Shown piece after piece: positions 11,842-23,504 of a stretch of 64,000 bases of DNA. Within the stretch, counting starts at the first letter, position 1. Every line of letters starts with the position of its first letter. The notes beneath the pieces are model-generated. The model saw only the letters and a program-made list of their open reading frames with translations, did no database searches and had not been told where the DNA came from. Both the position numbers and the translations under genes were made by a program. The DNA lies in the NCBI GenBank assembly GCA_951802195.1, contig OX637628.1, forward strand, positions 1,178,001 to 1,242,000. The letters run 5' to 3'. This DNA comes from Tausonia pullulans. Taxonomy: Eukaryota > Basidiomycota > Tremellomycetes > Cystofilobasidiales > Mrakiaceae.

Positions 11842-12193
11842 ATCTGCAGGAGGGTTCATCCCAACACCGACAATCAAGCCGGCGTCGTCAACCCCCCACT
11901 CGAGTCTTCGACACCATCGGCGCCACATCGATCTAAGAACCATCTCCCGATGGATGGCCCGCTTGTTTCTTGACATGGCGCCCGCTAGACATCGGCTTAG
12001 CATCCGCTAGACATCCGCGAGACATCTGCCAGACATCCGTTAGACATCCGCTGCCGCCCTTGTGGCTTCACACGTCGATGAGGGTAGGGGCATAGCCGAC
12101 CGAGACCGCAAGCAAAAGGGAGGGAGAGACCCCGGCACCCGGAGTCCTCCCTCTCTCCCTCTCCCTCCGCAAAAGGAAGGACAGAGGCTGCCT

Positions 12194-12361
12194 CGAAGAT
12201 GGCAGGATTCGAACCTACGCGGCCAAAGGCCAACAGCTGACGATCTCCAGCCTGCTGCCCGTGCCCTCATCACTCCTCGGCGAGAGGGATGATCGAGGGC
12301 CGGGCGGGGCAGGGCGCGGTCGAGTTCGAAACTATCATCGTAACCACTTGATTACATCTCC
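12194..12361 (-). tRNA. tRNA-Ser (CGA) with 86-nt intron, copy 1
   Basis: Same class II cloverleaf as the copy at 44230-44397: acceptor GGAGATG/CATCTTC, anticodon CGA, variable arm GGCC-TTT-GGCC, T loop TTCGAAT. The intron lies between positions 37 and 38. A T4 terminator follows on the minus strand. It lies about 350 bp upstream of the permuted tRNA-Thr on the same strand. Confidence 0.88.
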
Positions 12362-12835
12362 AGAGCGGGTGAACCGGTGATAATGGAGGCTGCCACATAT
12401 GCCAAACAGGTCATCCAACCTAAAAGTCGCTTTATTTTGACACTGGCAGTCGAACACAAGGTGGATGGTAGACAGTGGCCAGATGGCTGGTACTGCTACC
12501 GGCGCCGCCATCGATCCCGGGTGAAAAGCAGTTCAGGGGTGGGGAAGTATGGTTAGACCATAGATCATTAGCCACCGCTCGACATAGCTGGTCATCTTGA
12601 CATGTACTTTTATATCTCCCTTACCCCGCCCCCCTCTTACCTCCTACATCTGTCATCTCCAATCAACGCTCTTTACCATGGACGTTTCACCTTTCTTCTG
12701 GGCCTATGTCCGTACCCATATTTTGCTTTCCTTCCACCTCTTCTTTCATTTTCGCTCTCCCTCTATCTAGCTATGAATCGCCATCTCTCACAGGGTTACC
12801 TCGTTGTTCACGTATCACTCATGACTTAAAAAAAA

Positions 12836-14860
12836 TATAAATTGATCGAAGTCTTTACTCAATCACATATCGAGTACAGGTGAAAACATCGAAGCGAGCA
12901 CCCAAGTGACTTTAAAAAAATTTGTATAAAAAAAGCAAAAACAAACCCAAATACAAATACAAATATAAAAAAAACTACTAATGGATTGCAGAGGAGCCTT
13001 CAGGAGTCGCGGCGCGCAGCGTAGCGACCAGTGGCGCAATCCGGCCTGTCATCAGGTTACGATGATCCACCTCATCTGGGCGATACATCACTTGCCCACA
13101 AACTTGGTTATCTCGAAGGCTCAGCCCGTCTCGTTTCGAAGAAAGGGGGACCCTCGTGATTGCGATGAGAAGGAATCTGTCGCGCGCGCGGCTGATTGCG
13201 GATGACGGGAAGACGCTCAAAGAGGAATCACCACCACCCCCTTTCGAGAGCTTCTGAATAATTACTCTTTCCCTTCCTTCCTCGGGCAAATGGCACCATG
13301 AGAGTCTAGGTGCGTGGACATCCCGCGTTCATTTGGTCCAGTTAAGGTGTAGTCAATTCAGAGAACCGCGTAAAGGCTAGCCTCTTCCCATGAAGAGCGA
13401 TGCATGGCCTTCCTGGCTTCCTGGCGGGTCGAGAGAGGAGGGTGGCGCGCGGTCACACTTCTTCGCCGCGGCGTTCTCACACTATTGATTGCTTGCTCTG
13501 CACAAAATATCTCAGGCAAGGCGAGCACAGGATTGACGACGTAGGGCTTCCTCAAACCCACGGCCTGCTCACGCTGACGAAGGTTGAGTCTAACGAAGTT
13601 GGTCGTCATCGAATGAGCAGCTCCGGCGCGCGGAGTTTGCGTGCATGTCTGCGCTTGCTCTAATTTCTCCTCTGTCCTCCGTCCTCGATTTGGTCATGCT
13701 TCTTCTTGGATCCAAATCTCTGACGGCTCTCTCCCTCTGTGATTCCAAAGAACCTCCTTCCTTGGCCAGCAGCGGGCTCGTCTGCCGGTGTTTGAGCCCG
13801 CTAAGCCCTCCTCGTCCAGCTGACGCTCTTCTTTCGCTCGTCTGCTCGCTTGCGAGCGAATAAACGAACTCGGAGCCGAGAGAGGAGTGGAAAGGGGGAG
13901 GATCAATGCTCTGACACTGTCACCCAATGAAAGATGGACCGGGCGGGGGGAAGAAAGCACGGAGGAAGGAACGAGGGGGAGCGACTAGCCGACATACGCA
14001 GCCGCTGCCGCCGCCTGCTGACATCATGCGCGCGCGCGAGGTGAACGAGGGGTGTGGCGACCTCTTCACTGACTGGTTGGCTCGCCTGCTCCGCCCCCCT
14101 GCCCGGCCGTCCGGCCGCCTGGATGACTGGAGTGGCCGGCAGTCGGGCCACGGCGGCGACGCTGGCTCTATCGTGGCGTGTGTTTGCATGTGCGAAACGA
14201 AACACTTGGGGGGGCTGGGTGCTGAAACACGGCAGGGCCCCGACCTCTCGGTGCGCCCCTCTCCCAGCGCTCTCCCTGGCGCAACCCGGCCCCTTCTTCC
14301 CCCCGTCTCCCCCCTGGGCCGCAGCGGTCCATTCTCAACTCCCTCTCGACCTGAACCGCAACTGTTCGTCGTCTCGTCGCTTGCTCCTTTTCCCTTTGTT
14401 CGCCAGTCCCAACGTCGACCCTTCTCTCACCATCCACTCCCCCTTCTCGCCGTGGTCTCACACGTTCATCGTCCCCCGCCCCGATACCGCCGGCGCCTCT
14501 CCCCCGCCTCCCTCCCCAGCCAGCCCAACGACGACAGCGTGCGCTGACCGTTGTCGCCATCCACCTCCCTCTCCCTCGCTTTCGGCCGATCTCTCTCTCC
14601 TTCCCTCCCTTCTCTTCCTTCACCTCTCTTCCCCGCTCTCCCGGCCCCCCATGCCGTGGCAGACACTCCCTGGTCGCCCGCCGCCGCTGCCTCCCCTCGC
14701 TCCTTCGTCGGTGGCCGCTGCTCTCCTTGGGTCCCCTCCCCTCGCTGAGCCCGACAAGCGGCCGCTCACCTTGCCAGCGCCTCTTCCGACGGCCAAGGCC
14801 TTCCATCCGAGTTCCGCCGCCGACGAAGAAGACACGAGCCGACGCGACAACCACCCGACG
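12836..14860. other. intergenic, long promoter-side region of the phosphatase gene
   Basis: 12,909-12,973 is A-rich with CAAATACAAATAC repeats, perhaps a second worn retroposon tail. 14,240-14,700 is very C/T-rich, typical of a basidiomycete core promoter and 5' leader. No supported gene. The long open frame from 14,054 is addressed under rejected items. Confidence 0.5.
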
Positions 14861-17800
14861 ATGGACACGGCGAACGGCGGGCAGAACGCGACGTGGTTGA
14901 CGCCTCGAGAGCGAGTAAGCAGCACCGCGAGTCAGAGCGACGCGCCGTCGCCTTCGTTCCTAGTGCCTTCCCCCCCTGTTCTCGACAGCATCACCCGCAC
15001 CCCTCCCCCGGGCTCCTTCGAGGTCGACCTTCAGCGTGAGTGGATCCTTGCGCGTCGGTCGCGCTGGCTGGATGGCTGCCGTCAACGAGCGAAGCCAGGG
15101 GTGCGGTCGGCTGGGCCGGCTGCTGCTCTAGGCGCGCTTTGGGTTTGTTCCTGCGCCTTCTCTTTGCCCTCGTCTACGCCCCCCTGCTGCCAGTGTTCTT
15201 CTTCTCGCCTCCCTCCACGGGCGCGTGCAATACCACGAAGGCTGCCATCGAACGGAGGAGGGAGAGCGCCTGTGCTGCTCGCGATGCTTTGGCTTCGGCG
15301 ATCGAGGGTGGTCTCGGAAGGCGGCGACCCTTGTTCTCTCTGTGTTCCATCCCCCTTTGTTGCTGCGCCGGCACGCCTCCTACACGCAACACTCTCTCCC
15401 TCTTCGGAAGGAGGACCGCGAGGCTCCATCGCCCAAGGCCCCTTCTCGCCTGCCTTTGTCCCCTTGGTCCCCGCCTCTTCATCCGACCGGGCGTCTATGC
15501 GACGCCTCGGCTCTCATCGTCGGCGAGCGGGCGGTGCCCCTGCGTTTCAGCAGCGAGCGGGCGGAGGCTCGCTCGGGCCTCTCTGTCAACGGAGGCGACC
15601 CGATCGACTCCTGCATGCCCTTTCATCCCCTTCTCCCCTTCTTTCCTCTTCTCCTCCTCTCTTCTTGTCGGGACGCCACGACGTCTTGTGGCCACTCGCT
15701 CCCGTGCCCTGGATCTGCTTGTGTAACCCCAATGCTTACCACCTCGCTCCTTCCCTCTTCCCTTCACCGTTGGTCCTCGGTCACCCGCCAGCCATGGACA
15801 TCGACGCTCCCAAGCCCTCGACGACGCTCCTCCGCCCCCCACGCGGCGGCGGGCCCTCTCTGGCGCCGGTAAGCACTCTCTCTCTCTCTCCCCTTGCGAT
15901 GATTACTGACCGCCCATCCCCTCTCTCCCGCGCGCGCATTCTATCCCCATCTCCTTCGCCAGGCGCCCAAGACGAAGCCCCCGCCACTCAAGCCCGGCCG
16001 CCCCCGACCTGCGGCCCTCCAGCTCCCTGTCTCCAGCACCTCCCGCAACCTCCACCTCTCGCCCTCAGCGCCGAACCTCCGCCTCTCCTCGACAGCGGCG
16101 ATTGCGCCACCTCCCTCTTGGGCATCTTCGCCGCCCCCCTCGCTTACGCTCGCCTCGGGAGGCAAGCATAGCCTCGGCAAGCGAAACGCCAAGGGTCTCT
16201 CCCTCTCCCTCGGACTGGGCTCGTCTTCGTCCTCAGGCTCAGGATCGTCTACCTCTGGCGGGTCGGAAGCCTCCTCCTCCTCGGGGCCAGGCATCCCCCG
16301 CTTCCTCTCCCCTTCCAACCCGACCAACGGCACGGGCGGAGGCCTCTACGGCCGCAACTCCACCAGTGGCGGCCTCCTCACGTCCATCCCTCCTCCCACA
16401 CCTTCGTCGTCCCACTTCGAGACGTCTTTCCGCCCTCACTATCAGCAACCGCCCGTCCGACCCTCGCTAATCTCCCTCCTCCCGACGAACGAGCGCGACC
16501 CCACAGATGCAGGGTCCTTCGCTTCCGGCGGAGGGACTCGCGCGTACGCCGAGGGTCCCATCGAGGTCATCCCGGGCCTCTACATTGGCAACGAGGAGAA
16601 CGCGAGGGATCTCGAGGGCCTCGCGAGGAGGGGGATCCGGAGAGTTGTCAATGTTGCCAAGGAGCTGGTTTATGACGAGCCGGAGCAGCCGTCGGCGGTG
16701 GACTTGGCGTTTGCAGCCAGTGGGGAGGGGAAGACGTCGTTCATAGGTGGGGGTGGGGGGCTGGCGTTGAGGCCTGCGGCGTCGACACCGAACTTAAAGC
16801 TCGCGGAGAGGGCAAGGTCCGTCTCGGGTGGTGGCGGTGGTGCTGCTGCTAGGCACGGGGCGGCGATTTTCAGAACCGTTGTTGTGCCTGGGAGGGAGGA
16901 TGGCAGTGTCGAGGAAGGGAGAGCAGATGGCGGGGTCATTGAGCAGCTCCATCTCCCGTGGTCGCATGGACAGGCGGACCTCGTGAGTGGCGAGGCGGGC
17001 TTCGTCAAGGCGGGAGACTGGGTTGCCGAGGGTCTTCTCCGATCAGAAGGCGTCATGGTCCAGTGAGTGCCGTCGTCATTCTCGAGTGTAGCAAGCGGTC
17101 ACTAAACACCCGCCTTCTAACTTCTCTCCTCCCCCCCCCCCCCATAGTTGCCAGTGTGGTATCTCGCGATCCGCGACGCTCGTCATCGCCATCGTCATGC
17201 GCTTCGCCGCCGAAGGAACCATGCCAACCCTCCTCGGCGGCGTCCGAGGGATGCACGACGCTTACGAGTTTGTCAAGCTCAAAAGTCCGTGGATCGGGCC
17301 TAACGTCTCGTGAGTCTGAGCGCCTCTTCGCTTCTTTCTTCACGTTCTGACTCTCGACCGCCCACACACAGTCTCATCTACCAACTCCTCGAGTGGGAAC
17401 GCTATCTTGCAACCCAGACGGCGCACCTCCCACACAACCAGCCGTCCGGTTCACACCTCGCGTCCTCATCGTGCTCTTCGCCCTCGTCCGTGACATCGCA
17501 CGCCCCTCGAGGGTTCTCTTCTTCAGAGGTCGAGTCCGAGGAGGAGTGGTCCCGCCGACGAGCGGAGCTCGAGGCGCTCGAGGAGGCGGAGGACATGGAC
17601 CGGCAGATGGAGGAGAGGATCAAGCGGACGAGAGCGACGGTGGGCGCTGTGGAGGCAGACCCCACTGCTGCATTGAATGCGGCTGCGGCTGTCACTGCCG
17701 CCCCCGGCTCTGCCTCATCGTCGCCCTGCTCATCCTTCCTAGACCTGGGGATCGGAGCCGGCAAACGGCCTTCGACGGCTTCTTCCTCGTCATCCTCGGC

Positions 17801-19586
17801 CTCTTCGACCGGTGGCATGGTCGTCGTCGGTGCCCCGCCGATGCCGATCAAGCGGAGGATCAGCGCAAGCAGCCTCGCGAGCGAGATCACCTTCGAGGAC
17901 GACGTCGATGCGGAGGAGGAGAAGGAAGACGAAGAAAAGGGCTGTGGGAGTAGAAGTAGCGAGCGGAGTGAGCAGGATGTTCTCAACACCCCGTTTTCCT
18001 CGACCCTGGCTGAGGCGATCTCCTATGCAGGGGGTGCCACTAGCATGGAGGTGGGCACGGAACCGATGGAAGGGGTCGTCGTCAACTCGGAGGAGGCAGA
18101 GGAGGAGCCACTGGGGTTCGGAGGACCGCCATCTGGGAGGGTGAAGCTCGGTCGGAGTGTTGGGAACAGCACTCTCAGCAGCGCTGGAGGAGGAGGTTCA
18201 GCTATCAGCGGAAGCCCCCTCGGGAGTCGAAGCCGAAAACGCTCGGCGACGATCAACTTTACGCCGTCGCTCGACCCGCTGCCTTCTTCGCCTGTTGATA
18301 CAGCGCTTCTGTCCCCGAACGCGACAGGCGATAGTGGCACCTCAACGGCCGCTCTTCAGAAGCAGCAGGATGCTGCGGCGGCGGCCGTCGTCGGTTCATC
18401 GTCGACGACGCGCCAGCGCTCCCAGACGCAGTCGCACCGTGTCCACCCTTATTCGTCGGCCTTGCCCTCTTCGCCTTCGACCGGGGGCTTGTCCCCCTCG
18501 CCTGGCTTCTCTCGGCTCCCGCTCCCTTCAACGTGGACGGCCCCGTCCTCTCCAGCAACGACCGTCAGCAGCTCGTCGGCTTCCTCCTCGCGGCGGTCGT
18601 CCCTCTCTGCCTCGACGTGCATTAGCAGCCTCGGCAGCATCGTCTCTCATAATCATCGACCTCCCCCGATCCTCCCTCCCCCGACCGAACCCCCTCGCTC
18701 GCTCCAGCAGCTCCTCTTCTTCCCGCCCTCCCCGAACCACTCGCTCGACCCTGCGACGCCGACGATGCGCCACTCGGTCTCAATGACGCTTGATTCGCCT
18801 GCGGCCATGCAACCGGTCTTTTTCTCCCTCGCTGCTCCGCCGCCACCTTCGGCCTCGTTGTCGTCGTCTGCCTCCTCGACGGAACAGAAGACTCCCACGG
18901 TTAGAGTGCCTCGACTCCGGTCGCTGCCCCCCGCGTTTGGCTCTCCCTCAGAGTCGACGGCGGCAGCAAACCAGCAGCCGCCTCTCTCATCTCAGTCGCC
19001 TCGTACGTCTCCGTTCGGAGGGTCCGGGTTCGGCTTCGGTGCCCACCAGTCGCCGAAGCAGCGCAAAGACGCTCATCGACGAGCCTTCTCAGTGGACGTC
19101 TCCCATCTTCCCGGCCAGCAATCTCAGCAGCAACAGTTGCCGCTACCAGCGCCGTCGTTTTTGATGTCGTTGTCGCAGCCGCAGCTGTCGTCGTTGGCAT
19201 CGACACCACCGGGTTCTTCCTCTTCTCCTTCCTCCTCCGGACCACCAGTATTTTTGAGCCTCGCCCAGTCGCCACCACGGTCAACGATGGCCTTCCCCTC
19301 GTCCTCTTCGCCAAGTGGCAGTAGTGGTACAACGACCCTCACGCCAGCGACTTCTCGCCTCGGCCGACGTCGACTCTCGTCCTCAAGCTCAATCAGCTCC
19401 ATCGACAGCATCACCTCGTCTGTCTGCAGCAATGCCAGCAGGGGAATCTCTCCAGCGCCGAGCACTCCGAGCGCCGTCGTCGTTAACACGTTCCACGCTC
19501 GGGGTGCGATTACCCGCTCAGCCTCGTCGTTGGTTTCGGCGGCCACTGCAGTTGCTGGTGGATCTTCTTCCTCTTCTTCGCGATGA
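14861..19586 (+). CDS. large dual-specificity (MAPK-type) protein phosphatase
   Basis: Removes phosphate from Tyr/Thr, most likely on MAP kinases (Msg5/Cpp1 group). Exons 14861-15868, 15963-17062, 17148-17309 and 17372-19586 give 1,494 aa. The catalytic domain begins EGPIEVIPGLYIGNEENARD. The loop HCQCGISRSATLVIA (about residues 703-717) has the full H-C-x5-R site with Cys and Arg intact, formed across the intron at 17063-17147. EFVKLKSPWIGPN and LIYQLLEWERYL finish the fold. Both flanks are Ser/Pro-rich and disordered. A patch near 17,590-17,640 (EDMDRQMEERIKRTR) is helical. An alternative start is MDIDAPKPST at 15794, which would drop 311 residues. The 14861-15793 part is open but could be leader or intron. 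Confidence 0.87.
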
Positions 19587-20245
19587 GGAGGAGGTAAGTC
19601 GCTTGCTCTTTCCTGTTCTCCATTTGCTTTCGACCTCTTAGTTTCTCTATCCTGTTGGGAACTCTCTGGCTCTTCCTTTCGACACGTCTTGGTCTATTTG
19701 TCTCTTTGTGCTTCTCGTCACGTTGCCTCTTGATCTTCGTTCTTCGCAACTTCTCTTCTCATTAATTGTTCGTCGTCGTTCCCTCTCGTCTTCTTCCATC
19801 TCCCGTCTCAAGACATTATACCTCTCTCTCTCTCTCACACGCTTTTTTCCCTTGGTCGTTCGTATATCTCTCTGTGCCAACTCTTTGCCTTCAGCTGCTC
19901 GCGTGCTCTCTCCTTTCGTTTGAGACCGGCTCTCTCTCATCCTGTTTTTTTTTTTCCTTTTTTTTTTTTGTTCCCTTTGTTGCATCTTCCTCGATGAACT
20001 TCTCGCTTCTTGAGATGAGGGAAGAGTCGATCGCCTAGGTGACCGACCTGTCTGCTTGAAAGAGGTGCGCACCCCCGCTTGTCGGCCTCGCCCGCTCGCA
20101 GACGACCGACCAGCTTCGCTCGCTCTCGCCTCCTCCGTCATCCATCCTCCACCATCCTCTCTCAGGCTCCTCACGGCCCTAAAGCCTCCCCCTCCCACCT
20201 TCTCTCTCGCCTTCGCCCCGTTTTCTCCTTCTCTCACTCATAGGC
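19587..20245. other. intergenic, pyrimidine-rich
   Basis: Nearly continuous C/T-rich DNA including T10 and T11 runs near 19,945-19,970: the 3' flank of the phosphatase gene and promoter of the next. No gene. Confidence 0.5.
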
Positions 20246-21098
20246 ATGGCTCGCGGCGGCGGACGAGGAGGCGGCGGCTCTGAACGCGACCGCGTCGACA
20301 GCCAGGACCGCTTCGGGAGCGACGCCAAGGGGCAGGCCAAGGCCGGCGGAGGAGGCCCGACGAAGAACCAACTCCGGGGCCTCTCATACATCGCCCCCAA
20401 GACGCCGGCGTTCCTCTCGGCGTTCAAGACCCAGCTGGCCGGGGGCGGGGGTGGGTCGGCGTCGGGCGATCCCTTCGATCCTCTCCCTCGGGGAGGGGGC
20501 GGGGGGAGGGCGCCTCTGCCTGGGGGGGAGAGGCAGACGAGCGAGGAGAGGGAAGCGGAGGCAAGGGACCAGGAAAGGGACGACGATGTTTGGGGGTTCG
20601 GGGAGGGCGACGAGGCGCCGAGTGTGGTTGTTCTGAAAGAGGGGAGGCACTTGAGTCAGGCGGATCTGGAGGATGAGCGAAGGGCTGGTGAGTCTGTGCA
20701 TCTCTTTTTTATTTGCTTTTCTCTCTCTCTCTATAGAGAGATAGAGAGAGCGCAGGGCGGTCTTCGAGCGACGATGACCAGGGCTGACAGACAGGGGCGC
20801 GTCTTCAAACGTCTGACGACACTTGACTCCCCTCGCCTTGACAGCCAAGGGCCTCCCACCCCTCCAGAGGAAGGCTACCCCGGACGCTGCTTCCTCGTCG
20901 ACATCAACATCAACAGCAGGCAAGACCGACTCCAAGCCAGGCGGTATTGCATCGGGACCCAAGTCGACAAAGCGCAAGGCCGTTGCCGTCGGAGGGGACG
21001 CGCCTGCCGCTTCCGCTGCTGCAGGATCGGGCAAGAAGGCGAAGAAGGAGAAGAAGCCCAAGGGGGCGCTGAGCTTCAACGAGGAGGAGGACGAGTAG
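20246..21098 (+). CDS. DUF4604 (KIAA1143-like) protein
   Basis: Two exons, 20246-20687 and 20845-21098, splice in frame to 231 aa. The N-terminus is Gly/Arg-rich. The conserved DUF4604 core follows: PTKNQLRGLSYIAPKTPAFL then SAFKTQLAG. Next come an acidic segment (DDVWGFGEGDEAPSVVVLKE), a Ser/Thr/Ala stretch and a Lys-rich tail (GKKAKKEKKPKGALSFNEEE) with a nuclear-localisation look. The family is small, conserved from fungi to animals and of unknown function. GALSFNEEE resembles its usual C-terminal motif. Gene structure is well supported; role unknown. Confidence 0.85.
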
Positions 21099-21548
21099 AA
21101 CGTGATCGCACGGCGTGTAAACGGATCAACCGGTGGCCTGCGCACAAACGCCGGCCGTCAGTCTGCCGAGTGACACAACTTGAGCAGTCTGTGAGAACCA
21201 AAATATCAAGTGTAACGCATTGGATTGGAAGTGAGACGGGTCTGCTAGATCGAGACATTGAAGTCCTGGAGGAGACAGATGAGATCATCACCCTTTGCCC
21301 CGGGGCGCGCACGCGTGTGCCCACAAGTCCACGGCGCTCGCCCAATATTGTGGTCACTCATCGCTCACGATGCAATTCATGAAATCTCGGCGAAAATCTG
21401 GATCTGATGAGATGGCGGACGACTGAGCCGACGCAGCCAAGCGCAGCGTCGATCTGGCTGCATCTACGCGACAAGCCCCAGCCCCTCGCTCGTTCACCCC
21501 TTGTCTTCCTGTCAACCAAGACGACATCCATCCATCCGCCCCTGTTCG
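21099..21548. other. intergenic
   Basis: No gene seen. Short spacer between two co-oriented genes. Confidence 0.5.
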
Positions 21549-22967
21549 ATGCCCGTCCACTCGTCCCCCCATCCCCAGCGGCACTCCTCGCCCCAACGTC
21601 GCCCTCCCCGCCGTCCCCCTCTCATCCTCAAGACGGACGACCAACGTCATCGAGCGACCCGCCCCACCTCGGCCGCCGCCTCCTCAGCGGCAGCCGCCGC
21701 CCACACCCTCGTCAACGCCGGCGGCCTCTCGGGCGTTGACATGCTGCGAGCCGCTCGCGAACCCTCGCCCTTCGATGCAGGCGTCTCCTCCACGCTTGAA
21801 GGCGACAGGCGGGTCCGCACCTCCCTCTCGCCTCTCCCTCCACCGGCGGTGGCGGACGTCGACGACGCGCGCAACGCCGAGAGCCCGCCTCCTCGTCCAC
21901 GCGGGAGGAAGACGGCATCGTCGGTCTTGTCCGTTCGCCCGAGAGCGTCATCGTCGGTCGCGCCAGCCAAGAAGGAGGTGGCTACTGTGAAGAGGGAGAG
22001 AGGTCGGCAGGTTATAGCCCAGGAAGCGCCGAAGACAATCTCGGTCAACGACCTCTTTGGGTTCAGGTGCGGCCAAAGGAAGGGAGAGAGGGAAGGAGGA
22101 TGAGAGGGGGGAGCACCTCGCTGACGACGACGACGACGACCTGTCTGTCATTCCCGTGCGACTTCCAGCGGAAGTCTTGCCGTCTCATCCCGGGCCAAAC
22201 GTGTGTCTCCATGTGTTCTATCTGCTTCGCGTTTCATGTCTGATGTCGGTCTCCCTCCCTTTCGTTCTTTCTCAGGCCCTAGCGCCGGCACCCTCCCGTC
22301 GTCGCCGCCGTCCTCCCAAGCCGGCCCCACCAGCACCCCCCGCCCTCGTCTTCGCCCTCCAACTCCTCCACCGCCTCCCGAGCCCATCCATCTCGACTCG
22401 CTGCTCTCGACCCCCTCGTCCGGCCGGGGTGGAGGCGAAGACGACCTCGACCTCGACGCCGAGGACGCGGCGATCGCGCGCATTATGAGGGCCGGTGGCC
22501 AGAAGAAGAAGGAGGGCTCGCAGCCTCCATCCAGGGTTCTCGCGGCGAAAAAGGAGAGGTCCCCTTCTGCTTCTGCTGCTGCGAAGAGGGATTCAAGAAG
22601 AACCCAGGCAAAGACTGAGGCGGATCGGAAGGGGAAGACAAAGACGACGGAGACGAAGCCAACCCCGACCTCGTCGGCGAGGAAACGACGCAGATCGTTG
22701 GCATCCTCTTCACCGCTGACAGTCTCTTCAGACCATGGCGAAGACTTGACGGATCCGATCAAGGAAGACTTCTCGGACGAGGAGGATCCTCCGCTGAAGA
22801 AGAAGCGACCCAAGCCGAAGGCACGGACAACCAGGACGGTGGAGGAGACGGAAGGGGACGTGATGAAGACGCCCACCGGTCGGGTGACTCGTTATGGGAG
22901 CGCCGTTACGCGATCCAAGGCATGTGCAGAGAGAATGAGAGATCTCAAGACGGATAGCGAAGGCTGA
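21549..22967 (+). CDS. uncharacterised basic/acidic nuclear-type protein
   Basis: Not recognised. Exons 21549-22066, 22169-22200 and 22276-22967 join in phase to 413 aa. The 32-nt middle exon rests on phase and splice consensus only. Features: Pro/Ser/Ala-rich N-terminus with VNAGGLSGVDMLRAAREPSP, a short conserved-looking KTISVNDLFGF, an acidic EDDLDLDAEDAAIARIMRAG followed by KKK, several KR-rich stretches (SARKRRRSL, PPLKKKRPKPKARTTR) that look like bipartite NLSs, and a C-terminal VMKTPTGRVTRYGSAVTRSK. It is mostly disordered. Composition suggests a chromatin or nucleolar protein; that is inference. Confidence 0.65.
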
Positions 22968-23504
22968 CGTTCTCCTCGCCATCATGTGATGGATGGAACG
23001 GCAGACGCTTTCTCAGATTCGCAAGACGTCACCCAAGACGATCAACCCTCGCACATCGAAGTCCACCGCTAGGCATAGGAGAGCTCCGGCACGTCCCTCA
23101 TTACTCCCAGCTTCCTCGGCGATTCCACGCTGAAGTCTTCGCGCACTTCTATCACTAGCCGTCTCCCTTTTCCCCCCGATCTACGCCCATCCTCGACATC
23201 ATCGAGGTCGCTCCGCCACCGAAAGCGGCTCATCCACTCTCCTCACTCGAGCTCACCCCGTCGCCTCCGACGCAGCAGCCAGCCTCGCAGGTCTCGTCCG
23301 GGGCAGACTCTGTGCACCTCTACGACTGAAACCATCCCTTCCCTGTCCCCCTTTCCTCCTCTTTCAGGACTCGTAAGACACGTCGGGATGATAACACGTT
23401 GATGCTTCTTCTTATAACGATCCTCGCTCGAGCACGAGTATGCTCTAACAGAGCGTCTTCTATAAATACACGCTCTCTTTCCATCTCTCGCTCTGTCCTC
23501 GTCA
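22968..23504. other. convergent intergenic region
   Basis: 3' flanks of two converging genes. A frame continuing through 23,320-23,505 on the minus strand lies past the phosphatase stop. No additional gene. Confidence 0.5.

Larger units (their letters stand above)
11369..12835 (+). repeat. tRNA-bearing repeat, copy 1, ending in a retroposon tail
   Basis: 11369-12393 is near-identical to 25757-26815 and, inverted, to 44205-45400. It carries minus-strand tRNA-Thr (permuted) and tRNA-Ser genes. After an unrelated 53 bp, 12447-12835 matches the inverted segment 43076-43382 and ends with ...CATGACTT plus A8, the recurrent poly(A) tail module. The GGGCGGCGGGCGAGAGT-type minisatellite has only about two units here. 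Strand is given as the poly(A)-sense strand. Confidence 0.85.

Noticed and set aside
14054-14860. Upstream extension of the phosphatase open frame
   Set aside because: C/T-rich promoter-like composition and no conserved motif; open frame is explained by base composition.
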